Below, one piece after another: positions 35,823 through 44,513 of a stretch of DNA of 64,000 bases. Where the stretch lies: positions 868,001 to 932,000 of the forward strand of contig CAVWDU010000004.1 in NCBI GenBank assembly GCA_963753815.1, in the 5' to 3' direction. Position 1 is the stretch's first letter, and every line of letters starts with the position of its first letter. Below the pieces are notes generated by a model that saw only the letters and a program-made list of their open reading frames with translations, searched no databases and was not told the origin of the DNA. The stretch comes from CAVWDU01 sp963753815 (GTDB taxonomy: Bacteria > Pseudomonadota > Gammaproteobacteria > Pseudomonadales > Halieaceae). The translations under genes were made by a program, and so were the position numbers.

Positions 35823-38644
35823 CAGTGGCTGCCTCCGGGAATCCAGTCGAGGAATTCAGTGGTCATCTGCCGGCGTTTCGCGACGAGCTCCTCTGCCGAC
35901 TCCGTCGCCACTTTCTCGTCGGGTGTCACCTTGTAAATCGGCTGGCCCTTGCGGATGATCACCCCATCGGTGTCCACCAGCACCTGATCCACGGTGCCTG
36001 CAAACGGGGCGTAGACCTTGTTGAACATCTTCATGACCTCAATGATGAAGAGCGGGTCTCCTGCCTCGAAGTGATCCCCAACCTCCACGTAAGGTGAGTG
36101 TTCCGGCGTCTCACGGCAGTAGAACATACCACCGGTCTCAGCCAGAATCTCGTCGGATTTGGCCACAGGCGGAGGGGCGAGCACTTTCGCCATCGCCTCC
36201 TGGGCCGCGGGGTCCTGCAGGCGCTCCGGTATGCAGAGACTGAGATCCGGATTCACCGACAGGTCATAATACCCCGTAACGGCGGCAATGAAGGGTAACA
36301 GGGCCAGAATCGACGACCCTGCCTGGTACCCCTGGTGGGCACCGCGCACCTGGTTCCACAGTGGCTGTTCGAAACCGGCGGGCGCCTCTGCAGATTCCAA
36401 CTTCGCCTGCAGTGTGTCCCAGTCATCCTCGCCCAGACGCTCCTCCAGCGTGGCATAAAAGGCCAGTGCAGACTGCAGGATGTCATTATCGTGGCTCCAG
36501 ATAATAGCGGCGGCGGGATTGCCGGGGACATAATCCATATTGAGGAAGTGATAGGTCTCGGCCAGCAGGCCGATAGGATTGCGGGTCCAGCGAATCTTGC
36601 CTTCGTCGATGCGCCAGGCTTCCCGGTTCACGCTCAGCCAACCGGAAAGAATGTGGGGCTCGGCCAGCAGAATCTCAACGGGACGCAACAGCATCGAGTG
36701 CTTGAGATCCAGTGTGTGCTTGAGCGCTTCCAGCACGGTGCCCTCGAGACCCGAAGTTGCCGCCTCGCAGATGCTGGACCACGCCCAGTCGAGATCCATG
36801 CCGTTGGCACGCTGTTTCAGCGCCCCGACCGCGGTGAGGTAGGGAACAATAAAGCGTGTCGTCGGTCTTGCCAGCACATTCTGGCCCAGGAACCAGTTTA
36901 CCAACCCGTAATGAAACTCGAGGTTGGTGGCGAGATCCTTGCCCCGCATACCGGTCATGCGGATCGTCTCGGACATCTTCCGGTAAGTGTCCAGGCGGGT
37001 CTCGCCGACCGTAAGCAGCAGGGCGATGTTGGAATCGTAAGCACCCGCGAGGGTGTATTTCATGAACACGTCGGTATCGGGATTGTGCAAGCTGATGCCC
37101 TGGTCGTCCCGGATCTCTCCCTCCACCGCGTCAGACCAATACTCGATCACGCCCCCGGCGCTGGGTTGGAGGGCCTGGTTGGTCGCATTCAGCCGCGCTT
37201 CGACGCTATCGTTGAAACGGACGATGCGATCCGGTCGCGGCAGCCTTGGGCCGTGTGCCGCCAGCAATACCATGGCCTCTACCAGTGACTCGACCACAAA
37301 GCTGTCACTGTCATCGTCGGGATTGACGAATTCAAGTGCGTAACACAGTTCCGTCACCCGGTGCTCTACCTGGATGCGGGTATTCATCTCCATGAAAAAA
37401 TGCTTGTCCCGGTCGACAATGCACTCGAAGGTCGACACCGAGTCGAGACCGACCGCGGCCCCGAACACTGCGGCCTGGTTTTCCATCGACTCCAGGGTGG
37501 CGAGATCCTGGCGCAACACGGCCGCCTGCTCGTCCAGCCCGGCGGTTTCGGCCTCCTCGATGCTGCGACGCAGCGATTCGACGGTGATCGACACCTCGAG
37601 TAGTTTCTGTTCATGCATCTGCAGCGAACAGTCGCGACCACCCATGCTGATGCACCAGTCACCGTTGCCGATAACCTGGATCTCATTGTGCCGGGTAGTC
37701 TCGATGTTGAGCTCCACCAGCACGTTCTTGTTGTCGCCTACGCCGGTGGTCTTGACCTCGTTGAGTATCTCCCGCACCAGCTCCGGCGTGCGCGCCGACT
37801 CGCCGATGCCAAGAATCCGCTGTCCCTTGCCACCGCCTCCACTGATGGCCTTCAGCCGGACCCGGTTCCTGGGGTACTCGGCAGCCATCCGGTCGACAGC
37901 CTCGGTCAGGGTCGCCGCAAGCTCGTCCACCGTGTACAGGTCGATACCCTTCTCATAGGATGCCGCAAGTACCCAGTCGGCCTTGTCCTCGAGGCTGATG
38001 GCGGCGTCATCCATATCGCCGTCGATCGTCAGCGCCTGCTCCCGGCACAGAGCCTTCAGCGCGGCCACATCCGGGTGTTTCTTCAACAGGGTCAGCGCGG
38101 TTCCGTTGTCGATGCCCGGCGTCACCGAGACGCCTACACGCAGGGCGGTCCGCTTGGCTTCGTCCTTGAGCCCCGCGTCGTGGACAGTACGGGAGCAGGG
38201 GCCGATAAAATTCAGCCCGGCTTTCTCCATGGCCGCCACCATGGTTTCATCTTCGGCCATGAAGCCGTAGCCGGCAAAGATCGCGTTGTAGCCGTTGTCG
38301 CTGGCAATGCTGATAATCTGCCCGATGCGCTGCTCCCGCTCCTCCTTTGTGGCGCCGGTGTAGTCAGGAACCCGGTGCACGCGCTCGGGGTGGGTCAGGG
38401 ATCGCAACTCCGGGGCCAGCGCGTCCTGGTAAACGATGGAATCCTTTTCCGACAGCAGTATCCCGTAGTGGCCGATTCCCATCTCCTCGAACACATCCAT
38501 GGCCTCTTTGCGGATCGGACCACGGCAGATAATCAGCGGCCTTATATGGGAACAGTCGAACTGGCTAACCCAGGTGCTGTGCCGGCGGCCCAGTCGGCGG
38601 TCGCGGTGCACCAGCGGGTTGTGCAGGTAATGTTCGTTGGACAC
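35822..38644 (-). CDS. Long acyl-CoA (propionyl-CoA) carboxylase alpha subunit
   Basis: A biotin carboxylase plus biotin carrier protein of 940 residues, about 280 longer than usual PccA. GTG 38644 has AGGGAGA upstream and gives MSNEHYLHNPLVHRDRRLG. The carboxylase part fills about residues 30-500, with the ATP-grasp glycine loop KAISGGGGKGQR, RHNEIQVIGNGDWC, GGRDCSLQMHEQKLLE and MEMNTRIQVEHRVTE. Residues ~500-800 match no domain I recognise. The carrier domain has FIIEVMKMFNKV with the biotinylated lysine at 872; EVMKM replaces the usual AMKM. Propionyl-CoA is inferred as substrate from the operon. Confidence 0.88.
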   Translation of the reverse strand: MSNEHYLHNPLVHRDRRLGRRHSTWVSQFDCSHIRPLIICRGPIRKEAMDVFEEMGIGHYGILLSEKDSIVYQDALAPELRSLTHPERVHRVPDYTGATKEEREQRIGQIISIASDNGYNAIFAGYGFMAEDETMVAAMEKAGLNFIGPCSRTVHDAGLKDEAKRTALRVGVSVTPGIDNGTALTLLKKHPDVAALKALCREQALTIDGDMDDAAISLEDKADWVLAASYEKGIDLYTVDELAATLTEAVDRMAAEYPRNRVRLKAISGGGGKGQRILGIGESARTPELVREILNEVKTTGVGDNKNVLVELNIETTRHNEIQVIGNGDWCISMGGRDCSLQMHEQKLLEVSITVESLRRSIEEAETAGLDEQAAVLRQDLATLESMENQAAVFGAAVGLDSVSTFECIVDRDKHFFMEMNTRIQVEHRVTELCYALEFVNPDDDSDSFVVESLVEAMVLLAAHGPRLPRPDRIVRFNDSVEARLNATNQALQPSAGGVIEYWSDAVEGEIRDDQGISLHNPDTDVFMKYTLAGAYDSNIALLLTVGETRLDTYRKMSETIRMTGMRGKDLATNLEFHYGLVNWFLGQNVLARPTTRFIVPYLTAVGALKQRANGMDLDWAWSSICEAATSGLEGTVLEALKHTLDLKHSMLLRPVEILLAEPHILSGWLSVNREAWRIDEGKIRWTRNPIGLLAETYHFLNMDYVPGNPAAAIIWSHDNDILQSALAFYATLEERLGEDDWDTLQAKLESAEAPAGFEQPLWNQVRGAHQGYQAGSSILALLPFIAAVTGYYDLSVNPDLSLCIPERLQDPAAQEAMAKVLAPPPVAKSDEILAETGGMFYCRETPEHSPYVEVGDHFEAGDPLFIIEVMKMFNKVYAPFAGTVDQVLVDTDGVIIRKGQPIYKVTPDEKVATESAEELVAKRRQMTTEFLDWIPGGSH

Positions 38645-38679
38645 TCGGTTCTCCCTGGATGCAGTCGACCGGCTGCCGG

Positions 38680-40413
38680 TCAATGGAATTCTCGCTGTAC
38701 GGCTTGCAACGGTGAGGCCTGGTAGTGGCGCAGACAGAAATCCATGTGTTCCGCGAGTACCTGCCGCAGTTGCGATGGCATGACGATCTGCGATATCGAA
38801 CCCAGGCTGAGCGCTTCATCAGGGTTCATCAACTCCCGCTCGTAACGCTGTGCGAGAGAGCGCTCCTCGCTCCGGACCCACTCGTCGACGAGCTCCCTGG
38901 CCGTAGCTTTTGCCGACGTCGGGTCGAGTCCCGCCTGCAGCTGGGCGTCGGTCTCAGCGGCCAGCCTGCCCGCGGCTGACTGGCGGAGCGTGCGCAATTC
39001 CGACTTGTAGACATATTCGACGCCCGCCGGCCCCATGACGGCTACCCTCGTGGTCGGCAGGGCGACGACGAAATCCGCGCCCGTGGGATAGTTGTTATAG
39101 GAAGCATAGGCGCCGCCGAAGGCGTTGCGCACCAGGACCAGGAACCGCGGGGTACGCAGGTCTACGATGGCGTCCAGCATGGCGCGTCCGGCCTGTACGA
39201 TCCCGCCACTCTCCTGCTCGCGACCGGGAAGGAACCCGGTCGTATCCTCGAGGAACACGATCGGGATGTTGTAGAGATTGCAAAAGCGGATGAAACGGGC
39301 GTTCTTGTAGGCCGCGCCAATATCGATCTGACCCGAGGCGACGGCCGAATTGTTGGCAACGAAGCCGACGACATTACCCCCCATGCGGCCCAGGGCGGTA
39401 ATGGTATTGCGCGCCCTGTCCGGCTGGATTTCCAGGAAATCACCGTGATCGCACAATTGTTGTATGAGGATACTGATGTCGATAGGTGTGTTGAAACCGG
39501 TGGGAGAATTGAAGGCTTTCTTCAACAGGATGTCGATGTCCCAGGTCTTGCGATCGACCGGGTCTGACGAGGGCTGGTGTGGTGCCAGTTCGGCGTTGTG
39601 ACTGGGCAGGTACTTCAACAGGGCGCGTACTTTTCGCAGCGCCGCCACCTCGTCGGGCACCACGAAATCAGTGACCCCGCTTTGTGCATGCACCCGCGGG
39701 CCACCCAGCTCTTCCGGTGTGACATCCTCGCCGAGGACCGACTTGACGACGCCCGGCCCGGTCAGCCCGAAAAACGTGTCGTTGGGCTGAATCATGAAAC
39801 TGCCCTGGCGCGGGAGGTAAGAGCCACCCCCCGCGTTGAAACCGAACATACACATGATGCTCGGCACCACCCCGCTGATCTTGCGCAGGGCCGTGAAGGC
39901 GTCGGCGTAGCCATCGAGGCCGCCGACCCCGGCGGGTATATAGGCGCCGGCGGAGTCATTCAGACCGACCAGCGGAATACGGCGTTTTGCCGCCAGCTGG
40001 AACAGTCTCGCGAGCTTTTCCCCGTTCGTCGCGTCCATGGAACCAGCCCGGACGGTGAAATCATGCCCGTAGATGGCGACGTCGCGGCCATCCACCTGGA
40101 TCAGGGCGGTCACCAGGGAAGCGCCGTCGAGGTTGGGGCCCCAGTTCTGATAGAGCACGGTCGGCTCGGCATCCGCGAGACAGTTGATACGCTCCCAGAT
40201 CGTCATCCGCTTTTTCAGGTGCTGGCGCTGAATGTTCTTGACGCCGGCTGCCCGGTAGGGACGCTGCTGCAGCTCCCAGCCATGACGCATGGCGTTCTCG
40301 TAAAGACCGGGTGCGCTGGCGAGTTGGCCGGGTACCTTGAACTCCTGCTCGGTCGCGTCGGCGAACGGGTTGTCCACCGTCGCATGCACTGCGTTGTTGC
40401 TGGCGTCGCTCAT
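38680..40413 (-). CDS. Acyl-CoA (propionyl-CoA) carboxylase carboxyltransferase subunit
   Basis: A beta-type carboxyltransferase of 577 residues from ATG 40413 with GGAG upstream. The two crotonase-like halves are visible. The first carries GLNDSAGAYIPAGVGGLDGYADAF and NAGGGSYLPRQGSFMIQ; the second has IPIVFLEDTTGFLPGREQE and FGGAYASYNNYPTGADFVVALPTTRVAVMGPAG. It is longer and more divergent than classic PccB. It is the first gene of the operon, 35 bases before the biotin carboxylase start. The exact acyl-CoA preference is inferred. Confidence 0.9.
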   Translation of the reverse strand: MSDASNNAVHATVDNPFADATEQEFKVPGQLASAPGLYENAMRHGWELQQRPYRAAGVKNIQRQHLKKRMTIWERINCLADAEPTVLYQNWGPNLDGASLVTALIQVDGRDVAIYGHDFTVRAGSMDATNGEKLARLFQLAAKRRIPLVGLNDSAGAYIPAGVGGLDGYADAFTALRKISGVVPSIMCMFGFNAGGGSYLPRQGSFMIQPNDTFFGLTGPGVVKSVLGEDVTPEELGGPRVHAQSGVTDFVVPDEVAALRKVRALLKYLPSHNAELAPHQPSSDPVDRKTWDIDILLKKAFNSPTGFNTPIDISILIQQLCDHGDFLEIQPDRARNTITALGRMGGNVVGFVANNSAVASGQIDIGAAYKNARFIRFCNLYNIPIVFLEDTTGFLPGREQESGGIVQAGRAMLDAIVDLRTPRFLVLVRNAFGGAYASYNNYPTGADFVVALPTTRVAVMGPAGVEYVYKSELRTLRQSAAGRLAAETDAQLQAGLDPTSAKATARELVDEWVRSEERSLAQRYERELMNPDEALSLGSISQIVMPSQLRQVLAEHMDFCLRHYQASPLQAVQREFH

Positions 40414-40543
40414 CGTCAGGGGCTCCGACTGGGTCCCAGCGGATGGAGATACCGCGCCGGGGACAAACCCTTGCAGTTGCCCCGGTAAACGGTCACGCTT
40501 GTTTCCGGGCAGGGTGTGCCGTGTGCTGGAAATTCGGCGATCA

Positions 40544-40572
40544 ACAGTAATTCCAATGCCGGGGAATGTCAA
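40544..40572 (-). promoter_or_regulatory. Promoter of the propionyl-CoA carboxylase operon
   Basis: On the minus strand a perfect TTGACA (40572-40567), a 17-bp spacer and TACTGT (40549-40544) precede the carboxyltransferase ATG by about 130 bases. It is the best -35 box seen in the window. Confidence 0.55.
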
Positions 40573-40702
40573 TTTTGCGAGTCGGCGGGCGGTTTGTTTC
40601 GTGGCTATATAGGGGTAGAAGGCCGCAGTTCGAGTTATTTTTGCGTAGGTTAACGGAAACAAGGGCCGGCCGGCCGGACCGTTTCAACCCGCTCAGGCCC
40701 GC

Positions 40703-42070
40703 GTGAACGTGCAAGCCCTGCATATCGACGAACTGGCCTACCGGGTTGACTGTACCGTATTGTTCGAGTGCATCAGGGACCTGCCCGGGGCGGCGTTGCT
40801 CGATAGCAGCCGGCCCCACTGTGAGCGCGGGCGCTATGACATCATGACGGCCGAACCGCTGTCTCCGGAACCGCCGGCACTGGCACCCGGGGCGAGCGAG
40901 GCCAAGTGCCTTCACCATTTCAGTGAACTCGCCGCCTATCTGCGCGATCGATTCGGCGAGCGGCGGCCGGCCTCTGCGGACATACCCTTCAGCGGTGGCC
41001 TGCTCGGCGTGCTCGGCTACGACAGCGGATTCGGGCTGAATGCGCTCCCGGCAGGGCCGAGGCCACGCTGCAACGCCATCGGCGGCAGCCACCTGCAGGC
41101 CTACGATTGGTGTGTGATTCAGGACCACACATTGCGCCGGTCGGTATTGGTGACACAGCCTGGCGTCACGGCCCGAAAACGTCGCGACCTGCTCGCCCGG
41201 TTACGCCGGGCACAGAGCCGCCGCCACGGTACCTTCCAACTGCGAACACCGTTTACCGCCGACATGAGTGCGGACGAATACCGGCGCGCGTTCGCCCGCA
41301 CCGAAGACTACATCCGTTCGGGGGACTGCTACCAGATCAACCTGGCACAGCGGTTTAGCGCGCACTACGATGGGGATCCGTGGTTTGCCTACCTGGCCCT
41401 GCGCCCCGCCGCTGCCGCGCCCTTTGCCGGCTACCTCTCGCTACCGGGCAACGCATCCGTGCTCTCGGTATCCCCCGAGCGCTTTCTCTCGGTCCACGGC
41501 CGACGCGTCGAGACGATGCCGATCAAGGGCACACGACCCCGACACCCCGACCCCGAAACAGACCGCCGGATCGCCGCTGAATTGCTGCGGTCCCCGAAGG
41601 ACCGGGCCGAAAACCTCATGATCGTGGACCTGCTGCGCAATGATCTCGGCCGTTCCTGTGTCCCTGGCAGCATTCAGGTAGACAAGCTGTTCGAATTGCA
41701 GAGCTTTGCCACGGTGCACCACCTCGTTAGCGAGATCAGCGGTGAACTGGCGCCGGGGCGTGATGCACTGGACGTGTTGCGTGACAGCTTCCCGGGTGGC
41801 TCCATCACCGGCGCCCCGAAACGACGCGCCATGCAGATAATCGACGAGCTCGAACCTCAGGCCCGGCAGATCTACTGCGGTAGCCTGCTGTACCTGAGCA
41901 CCGATGGACGCATGGACAGCAGCATCGCAATCAGGACCCTGCTCTGCGAGAACGACACCATCCGCTGCTGGGGCGGCGGGGGTATCGTCGCAGATTCGCA
42001 GTGCCAGCAGGAATACCAGGAGACCTACGACAAGGTGGGTCGGCTGCTGCAGGTGCTGGAATCTCTGTAA
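40703..42070 (+). CDS. pabB: Aminodeoxychorismate synthase component I
   Basis: A chorismate-utilising enzyme of 455 residues making 4-amino-4-deoxychorismate for folate, working with the PabA amidotransferase. GTG 40703 is the start. The C-terminal chorismate-binding domain shows SGDCYQINLAQRFSA, PIKGTRPRHPDPETDRRIAAELL, KDRAENLMIVDLLRNDLGR, FPGGSITGAPKRRAM and RTLLCENDTIRCWGGGGIVADS. The PIKGTRP motif marks aminodeoxychorismate rather than anthranilate synthase. It is divergent from the carboxylase operon. Confidence 0.94.
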   Translation: MNVQALHIDELAYRVDCTVLFECIRDLPGAALLDSSRPHCERGRYDIMTAEPLSPEPPALAPGASEAKCLHHFSELAAYLRDRFGERRPASADIPFSGGLLGVLGYDSGFGLNALPAGPRPRCNAIGGSHLQAYDWCVIQDHTLRRSVLVTQPGVTARKRRDLLARLRRAQSRRHGTFQLRTPFTADMSADEYRRAFARTEDYIRSGDCYQINLAQRFSAHYDGDPWFAYLALRPAAAAPFAGYLSLPGNASVLSVSPERFLSVHGRRVETMPIKGTRPRHPDPETDRRIAAELLRSPKDRAENLMIVDLLRNDLGRSCVPGSIQVDKLFELQSFATVHHLVSEISGELAPGRDALDVLRDSFPGGSITGAPKRRAMQIIDELEPQARQIYCGSLLYLSTDGRMDSSIAIRTLLCENDTIRCWGGGGIVADSQCQQEYQETYDKVGRLLQVLESL

Positions 42071-42093
42071 TACCCGCAGCGACAAGACCAGCG

Positions 42094-42121
42094 GCATCTC
42101 CTCGGACGCATCTCCTCGGAC
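42094..42121 (+). repeat. Perfect 14-bp tandem duplication
   Basis: GCATCTCCTCGGAC occurs twice without interruption, 24 bases after the pabB stop. Confidence 0.85.
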
Positions 42122-42150
42122 GCGCCCCGCCAGGCAGACAAATGTCGATA

Positions 42151-42268
42151 GACAATGAGCCCGATTACGCTTTCCGGGGGCGTCTGGCGGCATGGATGCC
42201 GCCAGCGAGCTTGCACAGGGACGCGCGCTGTTTGGCGTCCCCCGGAAAGCGTAATCGGGTTCGTTGTC
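42151..42268. repeat. Palindromic element, copy A
   Basis: Two 30-bp arms (42151-42180 and 42239-42268) are inverted copies matching at 28 of 30 positions; they enclose CCGATTACGCTTTCCGGGGG. Inside is a second perfect hairpin, CTGGCGGCAT at 42184-42193 with its complement at 42196-42205, and a 30-base asymmetric half ending GGCGTCCCC. It resembles a REP-like or non-autonomous transposable unit; no transposase is nearby. Confidence 0.85.
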
Positions 42269-42306
42269 CAGGTGCGATTCGCGTCAGTATGCCCATCCGA
42301 CCCGCC

Positions 42307-42330
42307 GGCCGTACCTCGGCGGCCGTACCT
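42307..42330 (+). repeat. Short direct repeat between the palindromes
   Basis: GGCCGTACCT occurs at 42307-42316 and 42321-42330, a 14-bp period, within a GC-rich stretch. Confidence 0.7.
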
Positions 42331-42392
42331 GGCGGCCAAATCCATGACAAGTGAAAGCACGTAGAGTCGATGACGTGACGGCAATTTATGCC

Positions 42393-42516
42393 GGCGGACA
42401 ACGGGCGTAGATCCGTGCCAGGGGACGCCAAAAAGCATACATCCCTGTATAGACTCGCTGGCGGCGTCCATGCCGCCAGACGCCCCTGGAACGGATCATA
42501 CCGCCCGTTATCCGCC
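42393..42516. repeat. Palindromic element, copy B (inverted relative to A)
   Basis: The core at about 42421-42486 reads, on the minus strand, almost the same as the core of copy A: GGGGCGTCTGGCGGCATGGA, then GCCGCCAGCGAG and TTTGGCGTCCCC. Its outer arms differ from those of A: GGCGGACAACGGGCG (42393-42407) pairs with 42502-42516, and GATCCGTGCCAGGGG (42410-42424) with 42483-42497, each with one mismatch. Confidence 0.82.
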
Positions 42517-42565
42517 TGACTTAGTCCATGCCGGAAGCGTTTGTCGATACCACGGGTTACATGGA

Positions 42566-43183
42566 CTACAGAACCAGGTCTCGTTGGCTGGACTCAACGA
42601 GCGCCACCTTCAGCTGTTCCAGGTCGGGTACCGACCGAAACTGGGGAAAGGCTTCCACCACATTGGCCGGCGCGTGAACGAGTATTCCCACGTCAGCCTC
42701 GGCCAGCATGGTGGTGTCATTGTACGAGTCTCCGGCGGCAATCACCCGGTAGTTCAGGCTGTGCAGCGCCTTCACGGACGCTCGCTTGGGGTCGGCCTGC
42801 CGCAACCTGTAATCCGTCACCCTGCCCTCGGCGTCGGTCACCAGCCGATGACAGAACAGGGTCGGCCAGCCCAGCTGGCGCATCAGCGGCTGCGAGAACT
42901 CGTAGAAGGTATCCGACAGAATGATGACCTGGAAACGTTCCCTGGCCCAGTCCAGGAACGCGGCGGCGCCAGGCAGCGGCGCCAGTCCGCCGATGACCTG
43001 CTGGATGTCATCGATGCCCAGGTCGTGCTGCCGCAGCAGGTCGAGACGCTGTTTCATCAATACATCGTAGTCGGGAATGTCGCGGGTGGTGGCGCGCAGC
43101 GCGTCGATGCCGGTGCTCTGTGCGAATGCGATCCAGATCTCGGGGACGAGCACCCCCTCCAGGTCGAGGCAGACAATTTCCAC
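42566..43183 (-). CDS. thrH: Phosphoserine phosphatase / homoserine phosphotransferase ThrH
   Basis: A HAD-family enzyme of 205 residues known from Pseudomonas, which dephosphorylates phosphoserine and can pass the phosphate to homoserine. The nucleophile motif is CLDLEGVLVPE (Asp7 and Glu9 in the unusual DxE form of ThrH). Motif II is VIILSDTFYEF, the lysine is in ADPKRASVKAL and motif IV is AAGDSYNDTTML. It lies downstream of cysB on the same strand, as in Pseudomonas; cysH, which is often between them, is missing. Confidence 0.94.
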   Translation of the reverse strand: MEIVCLDLEGVLVPEIWIAFAQSTGIDALRATTRDIPDYDVLMKQRLDLLRQHDLGIDDIQQVIGGLAPLPGAAAFLDWARERFQVIILSDTFYEFSQPLMRQLGWPTLFCHRLVTDAEGRVTDYRLRQADPKRASVKALHSLNYRVIAAGDSYNDTTMLAEADVGILVHAPANVVEAFPQFRSVPDLEQLKVALVESSQRDLVL

Positions 43184-43341
43184 AGTGTGAGTCCTTCCTG
43201 TTCAGCCCATGACAGCCACACTACCTGACCGCGCCGGCGGGCGCCAGACTGTAACGCGGGAAAGCGGGTGACCCCGACAACGGAGGATCGGGCGGCCGAC
43301 AACTCGGCACTTCGCGAAATACGGCGGCCTGGCTCAGGCCG

Positions 43342-44316
43342 TCAGTAAACCGGGAGTTCCATGTGCGAGAACAGTTCGTCGATCTCTGCCCGGCTCTGCA
43401 GGTTGAAGGCTTCCGTGACGACATCACGGGAGAGGTGAGGGGCAAAGTCGCTGATGAAATCGTACATGTAGCCGCGCAGGAAAGTCCCACGGCGGCAGCC
43501 GATCCGGGTAACGCTGCTCGGAAACAGATGGCTCCCATCCAGCGCCACCAGGTCCTGGTCAGCATCCGCGTCGTAGGCCATGTGAGCCACGATGCCGATG
43601 CCCAGACCCAGCCTGACGTAGGTCTTGATAACGTCGGCATCTGCCGCAGTAAAGACCACCTTTGGCTGTAGCCCCTTGTGGGTGAAGGCCTCGTCGAGCT
43701 TGGAGCGGCCGGTGAAACCGAACACGTAGGTCACGATCGGATGCGCCGCCACGTCCTCCAGGCTCAATTCAGAGAGCTGGGTGAGAGGATGATCCCGCGG
43801 CACCAGCACACAGCGGTTCCAGCGGTAACAGGGCATCATGATCAACTCGCTGAACAGCGACAGCGCTTCGGTGGCTATAGCGAAATCGACGGTGCCCTCC
43901 ACCGCCATTTCAGAAATCTGCATCGGCGTGCCCTGGTGCATATGCAATGACACGTCGGGATAGCGCTGGATAAAAGTGCGAATTGTCTCGGGTAAGGCGT
44001 AACGGGCCTGGGTATGCGTGGTGGCGATCGACAGGCTGCCCTTGGTTTCGTTGGAGTACTCCTGGGCGACCTGTTTGATGCTTTCGACCTTGCGCAGCAC
44101 TTCGCCGGCGGCCTCGAGTATCGCTTCGCCGGCGGGCGTCACCTGGGTCAGGTGCTTGCCGCTGCGGGAGAACACCTCGACGCCCAGCTCATCCTCCAGC
44201 AGCCGAATCTGCTTGCTGATGCCGGGTTGCGAGGTGAAGAGGCTCTGGGCAGTCGCGGAGACGTTGAGGTCGTGATGGGCGACTTCCCATATATAACGCA
44301 GTTGTTGCAGTTTCAT
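43342..44316 (-). CDS. cysB: LysR-type regulator CysB
   Basis: A LysR regulator of 324 residues controlling sulfate assimilation in response to N-acetylserine. ATG 44316 has GGAGG upstream and gives MKLQQLRYIWEVAHHDLNVSA. The helix-turn-helix is SATAQSLFTSQPGISKQIRLLEDELGVEVF. The effector domain has the CysB phrases ATTHTQARYALPETI, HQGTPMQISEMAVEGTVDFAI and YVFGFTGRSKLDEAF. Paired repeats upstream may be its own operator. Nearby genes are thrH (downstream) and a sulfur-related D-cysteine desulfhydrase. Confidence 0.95.
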   Translation of the reverse strand: MKLQQLRYIWEVAHHDLNVSATAQSLFTSQPGISKQIRLLEDELGVEVFSRSGKHLTQVTPAGEAILEAAGEVLRKVESIKQVAQEYSNETKGSLSIATTHTQARYALPETIRTFIQRYPDVSLHMHQGTPMQISEMAVEGTVDFAIATEALSLFSELIMMPCYRWNRCVLVPRDHPLTQLSELSLEDVAAHPIVTYVFGFTGRSKLDEAFTHKGLQPKVVFTAADADVIKTYVRLGLGIGIVAHMAYDADADQDLVALDGSHLFPSSVTRIGCRRGTFLRGYMYDFISDFAPHLSRDVVTEAFNLQSRAEIDELFSHMELPVY

Positions 44317-44361
44317 GCCGGCCTCCGCATACCATGCCATCGCACTGCCGTGAAGAAGCCC

Positions 44362-44408
44362 CCACTTATACCCAGAATAGCTATGGTATGGGGCAATATC
44401 CACTTATA
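44362..44408 (-). promoter_or_regulatory. Candidate CysB autoregulatory repeats
   Basis: The 9-mer CCACTTATA (plus strand) occurs at 44362-44370 and 44400-44408, 38 bp apart, flanking ATAGCTAT. They lie 46-92 bp upstream of the cysB ATG. Autoregulation by CysB is known in enterics; binding here is inferred. Confidence 0.35.
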
Positions 44409-44513
44409 AAGGTAATAAACAGATGCTGCACCAGGCCAGCGGCCGGCCGCAACGGCGCCACATGCGGGCGCCACCCCTTTAAGCGATGACAAAGCGCCTG
44501 CGGAAATGCCGGC

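Larger units (their letters stand above)
42071..42565. other. Palindrome-rich intergenic region between convergent genes
   Basis: No gene seen in 495 bp between pabB and thrH. The space is filled by a tandem duplication, two related palindromic elements in opposite orientation and a short tandem repeat, each listed separately. Confidence 0.7.
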
